Assembly: GCA_937896305.1 (NCBI GenBank)
Contig: CALBND010000107.1
Coordinates: forward strand, 1-11,285
Reading direction: 5' to 3'
DNA length: 11,285 bases
DNA from: an uncultured Actinomycetes bacterium
GTDB lineage: Bacteria > Actinomycetota > Actinomycetes > S36-B12 > UBA5976
Within the stretch, counting starts at the first letter, position 1; every line of letters begins with the position of its first letter. The position numbers and the translations under genes were made by a program. The notes under the pieces were generated by a model. That model did no database searches. It saw nothing but the letters and a program-made list of their open reading frames with translations, and was not told the origin of the DNA. Below, piece after piece: positions 1 through 5,507 of this stretch.

Positions 1-303
1 ATGAGCATTTCTAGCTGATCCATAATTAATGTTGGCTACCGTTAATTGCCCACAAATATCTGACTTGTATTGCATCACAAAGGGAAGTGCTCGATAGTTC
101 TTTGCCTCTATTTTTAGATTTCTGACTAATTCAAAGAACTTTATATTTGAACTACCAAATTCTTTAGGAACAGTTGCTTCCCATGCCCCCAGCCATTCCA
201 GATTACGATTCCTTAATTTTTTCCATTTATTTCGATCTAAATATCTCAAAGGCCTTAAAACTAGATCGTTATGTTTTAACTCAACGGGCCAAAAAGGCGC
301 CAT
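1..303 (-). CDS. rimJ: RimJ-type GNAT N-acetyltransferase, 5' part only
   Basis: This is the first 101 codons of a gene that runs off the left edge; it is open throughout on the minus strand from the ATG at 303. It begins MAPFWPVELKHNDLVLRPLR, and the 'LRPLR' strand followed by an 'LxWLGAWEAT' helix is typical of RimJ/RimL-like GNAT acetyltransferases, which move acetyl from acetyl-CoA to a protein N-terminus or another amine in the cytoplasm. Residues near 70-95 (EAKNYRALPFVMQ, ICGQLTVANI) closely resemble, from memory, mycobacterial Rv0995 (RimJ). The acetyl-CoA binding loop lies beyond the edge and cannot be checked. The gene starts 2 bases after the galU stop, with AGGAAA in the galU tail as a likely ribosome site, so the two are probably one operon. 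The substrate is unknown. Confidence 0.85.
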   Translation of the reverse strand, partial: MAPFWPVELKHNDLVLRPLRYLDRNKWKKLRNRNLEWLGAWEATVPKEFGSSNIKFFELVRNLKIEAKNYRALPFVMQYKSDICGQLTVANINYGSARNAH

Positions 304-305
304 AA

Positions 306-1205
306 TTAATTTCCTAATTCACCGGTAAATTTTTTTAACCACTTTTTAAATTCTGGTCCTAAGTCTTCTCTTTCCACAGCAAGTTGCACCACAGATTGCA
401 AATAGGAAAGTTTATCGCCAGTGTCATATCTTCTACCTTTAAAAATAACTGCGTGTAATCCTCCACCCTCTGCTGGAGAAATATCTTTAGCTAAAGTTTT
501 CATAGCATCTGTTAATTGAATTTCACCATTTTTACCTGGCTTAGTTTTTTCTAATACTTCAAATACTTTTGGATTAAATAAGTATCTGCCAATGACTGCG
601 TAATTACTTGGAGCATCCTTTTGATTTGGTTTCTCAACTAGATCCACAACTTTTACAACTGCATCGTCATTAGTTTTTTCAACTTGAGCGCTGCCATAAA
701 GATGGATTTCTTCTGGTTTGACTTCCATTAATAAAACAACAGAACCACCAAAGTTTTCTTGTACTTCAAACATTTTCTTTAAAACATAATCTCTTGGATC
801 AATTAAGTCATCACCTAATAAAACAGCAAATGGTTCGTGTCCTACATGCTGTTTGGCCATAAAAACTGCGTGACCTAAACCTTGAGGAGTTCCTTGTCTC
901 ACAAAATGGATATTTGCTAAATCTGCTGGATCTTTAACTTTTTTAATTAATTCATCTTTATTTTGTTTACTTAATTCTGCTTCTAATTCTGGGGAGGAAT
1001 CAAAATGATCTTCGAGTGCTCTTTTACTTCTACCGGTAATAAAAAGCACATCTGATAATCCAGCTGCTACTGCTTCTTCCACCACATATTGGATGGCAGG
1101 TTTATCAACAACAGGCAACATTTCTTTAGGAGTTGCTTTGGTGGCAGGCAAAAAACGTGTGCCATAACCTGCAACTGGCACAACTACTTTTGTTACCTTT
1201 GCCAT
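306..1205 (-). CDS. galU: UTP--glucose-1-phosphate uridylyltransferase
   Basis: GalU makes UDP-glucose from UTP and glucose-1-phosphate in the cytoplasm, for cell-envelope glycans and related polysaccharides. The 299-residue protein has the usual bacterial GalU length and motifs: the nucleotide-binding loop GYGTRFLPATKATPKEML (residues 13-30), GTPQGLGHAV (105-114), the metal-binding LLGDDLID (129-136), VEKP (190-193) and GEIQLTDA (227-234). The ATG at 1205 is preceded by GGGAG about 9 bases upstream, a clear ribosome site. The gene is divergent from the 5-formyl-THF cyclo-ligase gene (64-base gap) and followed after 2 bases by the rimJ-like gene. In mycobacteria the same run is cyclo-ligase, galU, moeA, rimJ; here moeA is absent. 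Identification is secure. Confidence 0.97.
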   Translation of the reverse strand: MAKVTKVVVPVAGYGTRFLPATKATPKEMLPVVDKPAIQYVVEEAVAAGLSDVLFITGRSKRALEDHFDSSPELEAELSKQNKDELIKKVKDPADLANIHFVRQGTPQGLGHAVFMAKQHVGHEPFAVLLGDDLIDPRDYVLKKMFEVQENFGGSVVLLMEVKPEEIHLYGSAQVEKTNDDAVVKVVDLVEKPNQKDAPSNYAVIGRYLFNPKVFEVLEKTKPGKNGEIQLTDAMKTLAKDISPAEGGGLHAVIFKGRRYDTGDKLSYLQSVVQLAVEREDLGPEFKKWLKKFTGELGN

Positions 1206-1254
1206 TTAGTAAAAACTCCCGTTTGTTATTAAGGTAGACATTACGCTGTTTCAC

Positions 1255-1260
1255 TATGCT
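1255..1260 (+). promoter_or_regulatory. Possible -10 element of the cyclo-ligase gene
   Basis: TATGCT lies 9 bases before the ATG at 1270 in the 64-base divergent gap shared with galU. No convincing -35 is seen; TAGACA at 1235-1240 is only 14 bases away. A very short or absent leader fits the lack of a good ribosome site before this gene. No clear -10 for galU could be picked out in the opposite direction. Confidence 0.35.
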
Positions 1261-1269
1261 GTTAGGCCT

Positions 1270-1851
1270 ATGACTAGCCCAAGTACCCAAGAAGCCAAGC
1301 AATCTTTGCGCAAAAGTCTGCAAGCAACCAGACGCAGTACTTCACTTGAGCCCTATTTTATTGAACAACTAACTAAACGTGGATTATTTGAAATATCTAA
1401 ATATGTTGGCGATGTCGCAATTTATATGTCACTACCAGAAGAACCTCCGACTAAAGATTTAATTAAAGAAGTTATGGATTCAGGAAGAAATGTTTGGCTA
1501 CCTCGAATTGAAAATGATGATTTGTTATGGCTTAAAAATCCCCAGGAATTTAAAAATGGCCCCTTTGGAATTAGTGAACCAGTTGGTCAAGGTGTGATGG
1601 CAAAAGATTTAACAAATTTAGGTGCCATAATTTTACCTGGCCTAGCAGTTGATGTGCATGGCACCAGATTGGGCAAAGGTAAAGGATTTTATGATCGAGT
1701 TTTAAAACAATTGCCAGAAACAGTAAGACGAATAGTTTTTTTGTTTGATGATGAATTTCTTTTAGAAATTCCTAAAGAAGATCATGATCAACCAGTTCAC
1801 ACAATTGCTACACCTTTAAGATCAATTCATTTCACACCAATTGATACTTAA
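1270..1851 (+). CDS. ygfA: 5-formyltetrahydrofolate cyclo-ligase
   Basis: This 193-residue cytoplasmic enzyme uses ATP to convert 5-formyl-THF into 5,10-methenyl-THF, recovering the folate that builds up as an SHMT by-product. The family signature is GTRLGKGKGFYDR at residues 131-143 (ATP/phosphate loop), preceded by the conserved strand ILPGLAVD (121-128). The N-terminal helix with KQSLRKSLQATRR also fits. Length is usual for the family. The ATG at 1270 is the first start in frame after the divergent gap and has only a weak upstream TTAGG. Its stop overlaps by 4 bases the stop of the convergent crcB gene. The position beside galU mirrors Rv0992c-Rv0993 in mycobacteria. Function is confident; the gene symbol varies between databases. 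Confidence 0.93.
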   Translation: MTSPSTQEAKQSLRKSLQATRRSTSLEPYFIEQLTKRGLFEISKYVGDVAIYMSLPEEPPTKDLIKEVMDSGRNVWLPRIENDDLLWLKNPQEFKNGPFGISEPVGQGVMAKDLTNLGAIILPGLAVDVHGTRLGKGKGFYDRVLKQLPETVRRIVFLFDDEFLLEIPKEDHDQPVHTIATPLRSIHFTPIDT

Positions 1852-2243
1852 ATAGATACGCTGGTTCCTAAAAATATTCCTAAACCTAAAGCGGCTAAAC
1901 CAAGGACTAAAGTAGCAAAGCCGTAGCCAAAACTTATTAAAATAGTTCTCTTTTTTCTAATTTCTTCCATCTCTAACATTAGGGAAGAAAAAGTAGATAA
2001 AGAACCAGCAAAACCAACAGTTAGGAAAGGTTGAAACCAAGATTGCCAGCTTTGGACTGCAAAAAATGCATCAGCAAATAAAGCAGTAACTAAACCTAAA
2101 ATAAATGAAGCCAAAATATTTCCTGGAAAAGTCATTATGGGAATAGCAGCTTTGGTAGTTAAATTACGAAGTCTAAATCTAAGCATTGCTCCTAGTGCTC
2201 CGCCTAAAGCAACCGCAAATAATGTTGGCACGGTTTCGTTCAT
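1848..2243 (-). CDS. crcB: CrcB/Fluc fluoride channel, second subunit of a pair
   Basis: A 131-residue, four-helix inner-membrane protein of the Fluc family, which exports fluoride. Seen are GGALGAMLRFRLR (residues 14-26, end of helix 1), the pore Asn in TFPGNILASFILG (N42) and the helix-3 break GFAGSLSTFSS (77-87). Compared with its partner, the second pore Phe of the TTFSTF box is Leu here (L88) and the glycine pair is GS, so it is the more divergent subunit. Positive charges lie in loops 1 (RFRLR...K) and 3 (RKKR), which predicts N-out/C-out orientation. Its ATG overlaps the TGA of the upstream crcB as ATGA, so translation is probably coupled. Its stop shares TTAA with the convergent cyclo-ligase stop. 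Confidence 0.93.
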   Translation of the reverse strand: MNETVPTLFAVALGGALGAMLRFRLRNLTTKAAIPIMTFPGNILASFILGLVTALFADAFFAVQSWQSWFQPFLTVGFAGSLSTFSSLMLEMEEIRKKRTILISFGYGFATLVLGLAALGLGIFLGTSVSI

Positions 2244-2635
2244 CGATCACTTCTTTGTTCACTCTTTTTTAAGGCATAACTAGTTGCTAATAAGCAAGCA
2301 CCAAAAGTTACTCCTATATAAAGAAATCCTAGAAACCAGTTTTGGTCTTGTAATTGCCAAGAAGTTTCCAAGGCAAATGTTGAAAAAGTAGTGAATCCAC
2401 CTAAAACACCGACCACCCAAAAATGCCAAACATCAAGGCTGTGTTTTCGATGTCCTGCCACATATCCAATAGCAAAACAACCAATCACGTTGACAATTAA
2501 AGTTGGCCAAGCAAAACCAACACTTCCTAGTGGCAGTCGGCCTAGTGAATCATCTAAACGAATTGAAATCATCCAACGTAAAACGCTACCAATGGCTCCG
2601 CCTAAGCCCACTAATAAATAAGGAGAAAAACCCAT
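2240..2635 (-). CDS. crcB: CrcB/Fluc fluoride channel, first subunit of a pair
   Basis: A 131-residue four-helix Fluc-family fluoride channel subunit. Seen are GLGGAIGSVLRW (residues 10-21), the pore Asn in PTLIVNVIG (N49) and a complete box GGFTTFSTF (79-87) with both pore phenylalanines (F84, F87). The frame stays open upstream to 2749, but the family starts just before helix 1, so the ATG at 2635 is chosen. TACTCT lies 7 bases before it, giving a leaderless-type promoter, and there is no ribosome site. The 38 extra upstream residues are hydrophilic, unlike the family, and would overlap fmdB. Positive charge is in loop 2 (HRKH) and the C-terminus (KKSEQRSDR), predicting N-in/C-in, opposite to its partner. 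No room for or sign of a fluoride riboswitch is seen. Confidence 0.93.
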   Translation of the reverse strand: MGFSPYLLVGLGGAIGSVLRWMISIRLDDSLGRLPLGSVGFAWPTLIVNVIGCFAIGYVAGHRKHSLDVWHFWVVGVLGGFTTFSTFALETSWQLQDQNWFLGFLYIGVTFGACLLATSYALKKSEQRSDR

Positions 2636-2692
2636 ATAGATAAGAGTACGGCGGTTTAAGTACAAACTTGCGCAATTGGCACAATATGTCTT
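2636..2692. promoter_or_regulatory. Divergent promoter region crcB / fmdB
   Basis: This 57-base gap must drive both directions. On the minus strand TACTCT (2643-2648) ends 7 bases before the crcB ATG. On the plus strand CAATAT (2682-2687) ends 5 bases before the fmdB ATG. Neither gene has a ribosome site, consistent with leaderless transcripts. No convincing -35 elements were found. Confidence 0.4.
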
Positions 2693-3001
2693 ATGCCTAC
2701 ATATCAATATGGATGTTCTAAATGTGGACATGATTTTGAAGTTGTTCAATCCTTCACAGACACCGCCATCACTAAATGCCCAGAATGTGGTGGGCAGGTA
2801 AGAAAGAAATTTAGTTCAGTCGGTGTTGTTTTTAAAGGTTCTGGTTTTTATCGAAACGATTCACGAGAAAAAAAGACCACTGCTGAAGCCCCTGCTAAAA
2901 AAGAAGAGAAAACTAAAGAAGCCCCTAAAAAAGAATCCAAGACTGAAACAAAAGCTACCAAACCTGAGAAAAAAGCTAGCACTCCTAAAAAGGATAAATA
3001 G
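2693..3001 (+). CDS. FmdB/Rv0991c-type zinc-ribbon protein
   Basis: A 102-residue soluble protein. Residues 1-60 hold a zinc ribbon with two CxxC pairs (C8/C11 and C29/C32) and the conserved VGVVFKGSGFYRNDSR stretch (44-59). The rest is a Lys/Glu/Ala/Pro-rich tail that is probably disordered. FmdB-type proteins were once tied to formamidase regulation. From memory, the mycobacterial member Rv0991c (Ruc) is a zinc-binding, oxidation-activated chaperone with a disordered tail that works with the Hsp70 system. The strong match at the start (MPTYQY..C..C) and in the VVFKGSGFYR block, together with its nearness to the cyclo-ligase gene as in mycobacteria, supports that role by inference. The ATG at 2693 fits the family start exactly. 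It lies upstream of the SAF gene on the same strand. Confidence 0.9.
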   Translation: MPTYQYGCSKCGHDFEVVQSFTDTAITKCPECGGQVRKKFSSVGVVFKGSGFYRNDSREKKTTAEAPAKKEEKTKEAPKKESKTETKATKPEKKASTPKKDK

Positions 3002-3010
3002 TTATCCACA
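3002..3010 (+). other. DnaA-box-like 9-mer TTATCCACA
   Basis: TTATCCACA is an exact match to the classical DnaA box and starts right after the fmdB stop, in the 61-base gap before the SAF gene. It is alone: no cluster of boxes, AT-rich unwinding element or dnaA/dnaN gene is nearby, so it is not an origin. It could be a DnaA-titration or regulatory site, or chance in AT-rich DNA. Confidence 0.3.
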
Positions 3011-3050
3011 GTTTGATTTAAGTAATAAGTAAAAGTAGTGCTAAATCCTT

Positions 3051-3056
3051 TATCTT
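3051..3056 (+). promoter_or_regulatory. -10 element of the SAF gene (leaderless type)
   Basis: TATCTT ends exactly 6 bases before the ATG at 3063, which would put the transcription start on the A of the start codon. No ribosome site is present. No good -35 is seen at the expected distance. Confidence 0.5.
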
Positions 3057-3062
3057 TACAAG

Positions 3063-3677
3063 ATGAACTTTCCTAAATACACAATTGATAAAAAAGAACT
3101 ATTCACCCTATTTCGGATCTATCGCAAAACTATTGCTTATGCCTTAATCGCAATAGTTATCTATTCCACTCTTCAAAATATGGCTCAATATTTTATTACT
3201 AAACCAGTAATAGTTGCAGCCCAGAATTTAGAGGCAGGGACCCTATTAACAAGAAAAGATTTAAAAGAAATAAGAATCCCAGCAATAGCAATTGCTCCAG
3301 GTTTCTTAACTATAGATCAAATTGTTGGACGGATGCTTTCGGGAAATATTGCTGAAAATGAACAAATAAGTGTGACCAGAGTTTTAGCTAGTAAAGAAAA
3401 TACTTCAGATCAAAGAGTTGTAGGAGTAAGAATTGTTGATTCAGAAATTGCTTCAATATTAAAACCTGGTGCCATTGTTGATGTTGTGAGATTAAATAAA
3501 AACAATGAATTATCAGGAGGAGTAGTTGCTGCAAAAGTTAGCGTGGTTGCCATTGCTACAAAAAAATCATCATTTGGCTCTGGGGCAGGTTCAATAGTTA
3601 TGGTCACAACTAGCAGTCAAAATGCGCTGGCTTTAGCAATTAATTCAGGAGAAAAGTTAACTGTTTTATTGCACTAA
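3063..3677 (+). CDS. SAF-domain, CpaB/RcpC-like membrane-anchored protein
   Basis: A 204-residue protein with a short basic cytoplasmic N-terminus, one membrane segment (about residues 23-42) and an outside SAF domain. The latter begins KPVIVAAQNLEAGTLLTRKDLKEIRIPA (about 47-74) and continues with a GRMLSGNIAENEQIS segment (89-103). The layout resembles CpaB/RcpC proteins, which help assemble Flp/tad pili at the envelope, but no pilus genes are in this window. Stand-alone SAF proteins next to FmdB are, to my knowledge, common in Actinobacteria, so a pilus role is not shown. The ATG at 3063 is supported by a -10 hexamer 6 bases upstream. The exact function is unknown. Confidence 0.85.
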   Translation: MNFPKYTIDKKELFTLFRIYRKTIAYALIAIVIYSTLQNMAQYFITKPVIVAAQNLEAGTLLTRKDLKEIRIPAIAIAPGFLTIDQIVGRMLSGNIAENEQISVTRVLASKENTSDQRVVGVRIVDSEIASILKPGAIVDVVRLNKNNELSGGVVAAKVSVVAIATKKSSFGSGAGSIVMVTTSSQNALALAINSGEKLTVLLH

Positions 3678-3704
3678 GTAGCTTGAGATACCTTTTTAAC
3701 AACA

Positions 3705-3717
3705 CAATTTGGACATT
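3705..3717. promoter_or_regulatory. Half-site copy of the palindrome found ahead of the XRE gene
   Basis: CAATTTGGACA at 3705-3715 equals one arm of the perfect palindrome at 10775-10797. Counting flanks, 14 bases are identical (3704-3717 and 10774-10787). It lies 4 bases upstream of the -35 of the secreted-protein promoter, about 60 bases before the start codon; the palindrome ends about 53 bases before its own gene. The second arm is not conserved here. Binding by the XRE protein is inference. Confidence 0.4.
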
Positions 3718-3721
3718 TTTT

Positions 3722-3750
3722 TTGTCAGTGGCTTCCTTTAGTGTAATAAT
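3722..3750 (+). promoter_or_regulatory. Sigma-70-type promoter of the secreted-protein gene
   Basis: TTGTCA (3722-3727) and AATAAT (3745-3750, within TGTAATAAT) are separated by 17 bases, the best full -35/-10 pair in the window. Transcription would start near 3757, giving a leader of about 20 bases that contains the ribosome site AAGGGG (3759-3764). Confidence 0.6.
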
Positions 3751-3775
3751 CACAATCTAAGGGGATGAAGTTGAA

Positions 3776-4822
3776 ATGAAAAAAATTATAGTTTTGGCAA
3801 TAATTCTTATCTCAAATATGTTACTAATAAATCCAGCTCAGGCAGATCTAACATTCGATGGGGATGTGAGCTGTCCTGCTGATTTCCCAATAAAATATGG
3901 CGAATCATCTGCTGGTGGTGGATACAAAACCATTTGTCATACAGAGACATATCACCAAGCAAACATAATTGGTGGTGAAGTTTTTCAAAATTATCTTGAT
4001 TCTGGTGGAACTTTAGATATTTCAGCAGCTATCACTCAATATCAACAAGAACAACAAAGTATTACAAATCAAAGATCCCAAGCAGAAGCCGATGCAATTG
4101 CTGAGGCCAACGCAAATCCAGGACAAGAAGTTTGTAAAACATGGTCTTACACAAGTACTTTTAATGGCTCTGGAGGCGGTGGCACATGTGTCACAATTCC
4201 TTTAGCCGCAAAAAGTATTAACTCAGCTTCGGCAGCAAATAAAGTTTCCGAAATTAGATTGCAATTAGAAAATGATTCTCAATACAATGTGCTTCGTTAT
4301 CAAATTGGTAACACAGTTTATGAATACTCTGCTGCTGAAAGAGCGGCACTGCTTGATCAATGGGCAATCAACATGGCAGGTGGCCAACTTGCTAAAGAAA
4401 CCGCAAGCAAGAAAGCTGCAAAAAATCCAGGTTTAAGAGTGTGTAGTGATTGGGAAGTAGCGGGTCAAACTGGTCAAGAATGTGACTATGTTCCAGTTGC
4501 TAAGACTTCTAAAACTATCTTGTTGTCAGTAAATGAACAACTAGATGGACTTGAGTTGACAAGGGCAATGGACAAAAAAGTGAATAATTATGTCAAACAA
4601 GTAGATGTCAAAATTCCAAATAAAACAACTAATAAAACAGTTACTATTCCAAAAGCTCCAAAGGGATTAACGCAAGTTGTTAGTGTAGAAAATCCTGATG
4701 ATTGCTCTGCAAAAGGTAGAAAAGTAACCTTAAAGAAAAATAAAATGTGTGAGATATCCATTGAGTTAACGATTGCTGAAAATATCAGTATCAAGTTTCC
4801 TCAAACGATTACAAGGAAATAG
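3776..4822 (+). CDS. Unrecognised secreted protein with duplicated Cys motif
   Basis: A 348-residue protein with a clear Sec signal peptide: MKK, a hydrophobic core, then cleavage likely after AQA at residue 23. I do not recognise a family. The mature part has eight cysteines in four close pairs (C33/C54, C120/C138, C223/C236, C310/C325). The second and third pairs sit in an imperfect internal repeat: NPGQEVCKTW...TCVTIPLAAKS (114-147) and NPGLRVCSDW...ECDYVPVAKTS (217-245). Each follows an Ala/Glu-rich segment (Q-rich 88-111; A/K-rich 205-216). A basic, Thr/Lys-rich C-terminal domain (about 265-348) follows. Disulphide-bonded extracellular modules are likely. The ATG at 3776 is supported by the signal peptide and AAGGGG 11 bases upstream; the ATG at 3765 is out of frame. 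It has its own promoter and downstream hairpin, so it is a single-gene unit. Confidence 0.85.
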   Translation: MKKIIVLAIILISNMLLINPAQADLTFDGDVSCPADFPIKYGESSAGGGYKTICHTETYHQANIIGGEVFQNYLDSGGTLDISAAITQYQQEQQSITNQRSQAEADAIAEANANPGQEVCKTWSYTSTFNGSGGGGTCVTIPLAAKSINSASAANKVSEIRLQLENDSQYNVLRYQIGNTVYEYSAAERAALLDQWAINMAGGQLAKETASKKAAKNPGLRVCSDWEVAGQTGQECDYVPVAKTSKTILLSVNEQLDGLELTRAMDKKVNNYVKQVDVKIPNKTTNKTVTIPKAPKGLTQVVSVENPDDCSAKGRKVTLKKNKMCEISIELTIAENISIKFPQTITRK

Positions 4823-4835
4823 GCAATATTAAATA

Positions 4836-4877
4836 AACTAGCTTCAGTTCTTTTAAATTCCAACGCTGAAGCTAGTT
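4836..4877. terminator. Hairpin after the secreted-protein gene
   Basis: A perfect 12-base stem, AACTAGCTTCAG (4836-4847) with CTGAAGCTAGTT (4866-4877), encloses an 18-base loop and begins 13 bases after the stop codon. On the plus strand only a short GTTATT follows; on the minus strand the stem is followed by TTTATTTAATATT, so the T tract is better in that direction. It probably ends the secreted-protein transcript and separates it from the tRNA. Confidence 0.6.
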
Positions 4878-4919
4878 GTTATTCAAGGCATCAATTAGGC
4901 TCTTAATTGTTACGACTTA

Positions 4920-4992
4920 GCCCTCGTAGCTCAACGGATAGAGCGACTGCGTCCTAAGCAATAGGTTGGGGGTTCAATTCCCTCCGAGGGCA
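4920..4992 (+). tRNA. tRNA-Arg, anticodon CCT
   Basis: A 73-base cloverleaf. The acceptor stem GCCCTCG/CGAGGGC is perfect; the D stem is GCTC/GAGC; the T arm is GGGGG-TTCAATT-CCCTC with one G-U pair; the discriminator is A and CCA is not encoded. The anticodon loop is GTCCTAA (4951-4957), giving CCT at 4953-4955, which reads AGG (Arg). Two oddities are seen in the anticodon arm: ACTGC (4946-4950) with GCAAT (4958-4962) has a C-A mismatch at the second pair, and loop position 32 is G instead of the usual pyrimidine. A short T run (TTTT) follows at 4994. Identity is clear; function may be slightly altered. Confidence 0.93.
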
Positions 4993-5030
4993 CTTTTAAG
5001 TTTTATGTATTTAATTTAATAAAATTGGGC

Positions 5031-5036
5031 TAAGAT
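5031..5036 (+). promoter_or_regulatory. -10 element of the mgtC-like gene (leaderless type)
   Basis: TAAGAT ends exactly 6 bases before the ATG at 5043, which would make that A the transcription start. It abuts the other in-frame ATG at 5037, so that codon would lie outside the transcript. This decides the start choice for the gene. Confidence 0.5.
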
Positions 5037-5042
5037 ATGTCC

Positions 5043-5507
5043 ATGATTGATTTGGGTATGGCTGATGGTTGGCAACAATTAGTTGTAATTATTAATACAA
5101 TTTTAGCTGCTGTACTTGGATCTATTATTGGTTATGAAAGAGATCGTGCTGGTAAATCAGCTGGACCAAGAACCATGGCTTTAGTTGCAGCTGCTTCAGC
5201 ACTAGTTGTTTCAATAGGTTCCTTCGTTGATATAAATACACAATTTGGTGATCCCACAAGAGCAATGCATGCGATCATGACCGGTATTGGATTTCTTGGT
5301 GCTGGTTTAATTTTTTCTCGCAAAAAATCGGGTGTTAGTGGGGTAACTACAGCTGCGACTGTTTTTGCCACAGCAGCAATGGGTTGTGCAATTGGTTTAG
5401 GTTTTCAATTATCAGCAGCTGGTATGACACTAGTTGTAGTAGCAATTCTTAGATCAACTCATTTTTTAGAGAAAACGTTATACGCCCATGACGAAGACGA
5501 TGATTAA
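5043..5507 (+). CDS. MgtC/SapB-family inner-membrane protein
   Basis: A 154-residue membrane protein with four or five hydrophobic segments. Family blocks are present: GSIIGYERDRAGKSAGPRTMALV, IMTGIGFLGAGLIF and VSGVTTAATVFATAAMG (about residues 26-48, 78-91 and 98-114). MgtC proteins are linked to growth at low magnesium and, in pathogens, to F-type ATPase modulation and survival in macrophages. In a free-living cell an Mg or phosphate homeostasis role is likely but not shown. It is the short form without the C-terminal ACT-like domain of Salmonella MgtC and ends in an acidic tail (DEDDD). An ATG two codons upstream (5037) is in frame, but the -10 hexamer TAAGAT directly before it favours 5043. 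Its stop abuts the stop of the convergent NlpC/P60 gene. Confidence 0.88.
   Translation: MIDLGMADGWQQLVVIINTILAAVLGSIIGYERDRAGKSAGPRTMALVAAASALVVSIGSFVDINTQFGDPTRAMHAIMTGIGFLGAGLIFSRKKSGVSGVTTAATVFATAAMGCAIGLGFQLSAAGMTLVVVAILRSTHFLEKTLYAHDEDDD

Noticed and set aside
2391..2621. Plus-strand frame of 76 residues opposite crcB
   Set aside because: Antisense shadow of a clear membrane-protein gene, with no ribosome site and a Pro/Thr-rich low-information product.
2636..2749. N-terminal extension of the first crcB frame up to 2749
   Set aside because: The added 38 residues are hydrophilic, Cys-rich and unlike the family, and they would overlap the start of fmdB; the ATG at 2635 gives the normal Fluc start and has a -10 just before it.
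2823..3032. Lys/Leu-rich frame of 69 residues overlapping fmdB
   Set aside because: Shifted-frame shadow of the repetitive Lys-rich fmdB tail.
5238..5248. ACACAATTTGG inside the mgtC-like gene, similar to the half-site region
   Set aside because: It lies within conserved coding sequence and lacks the GGACA part of the arm.
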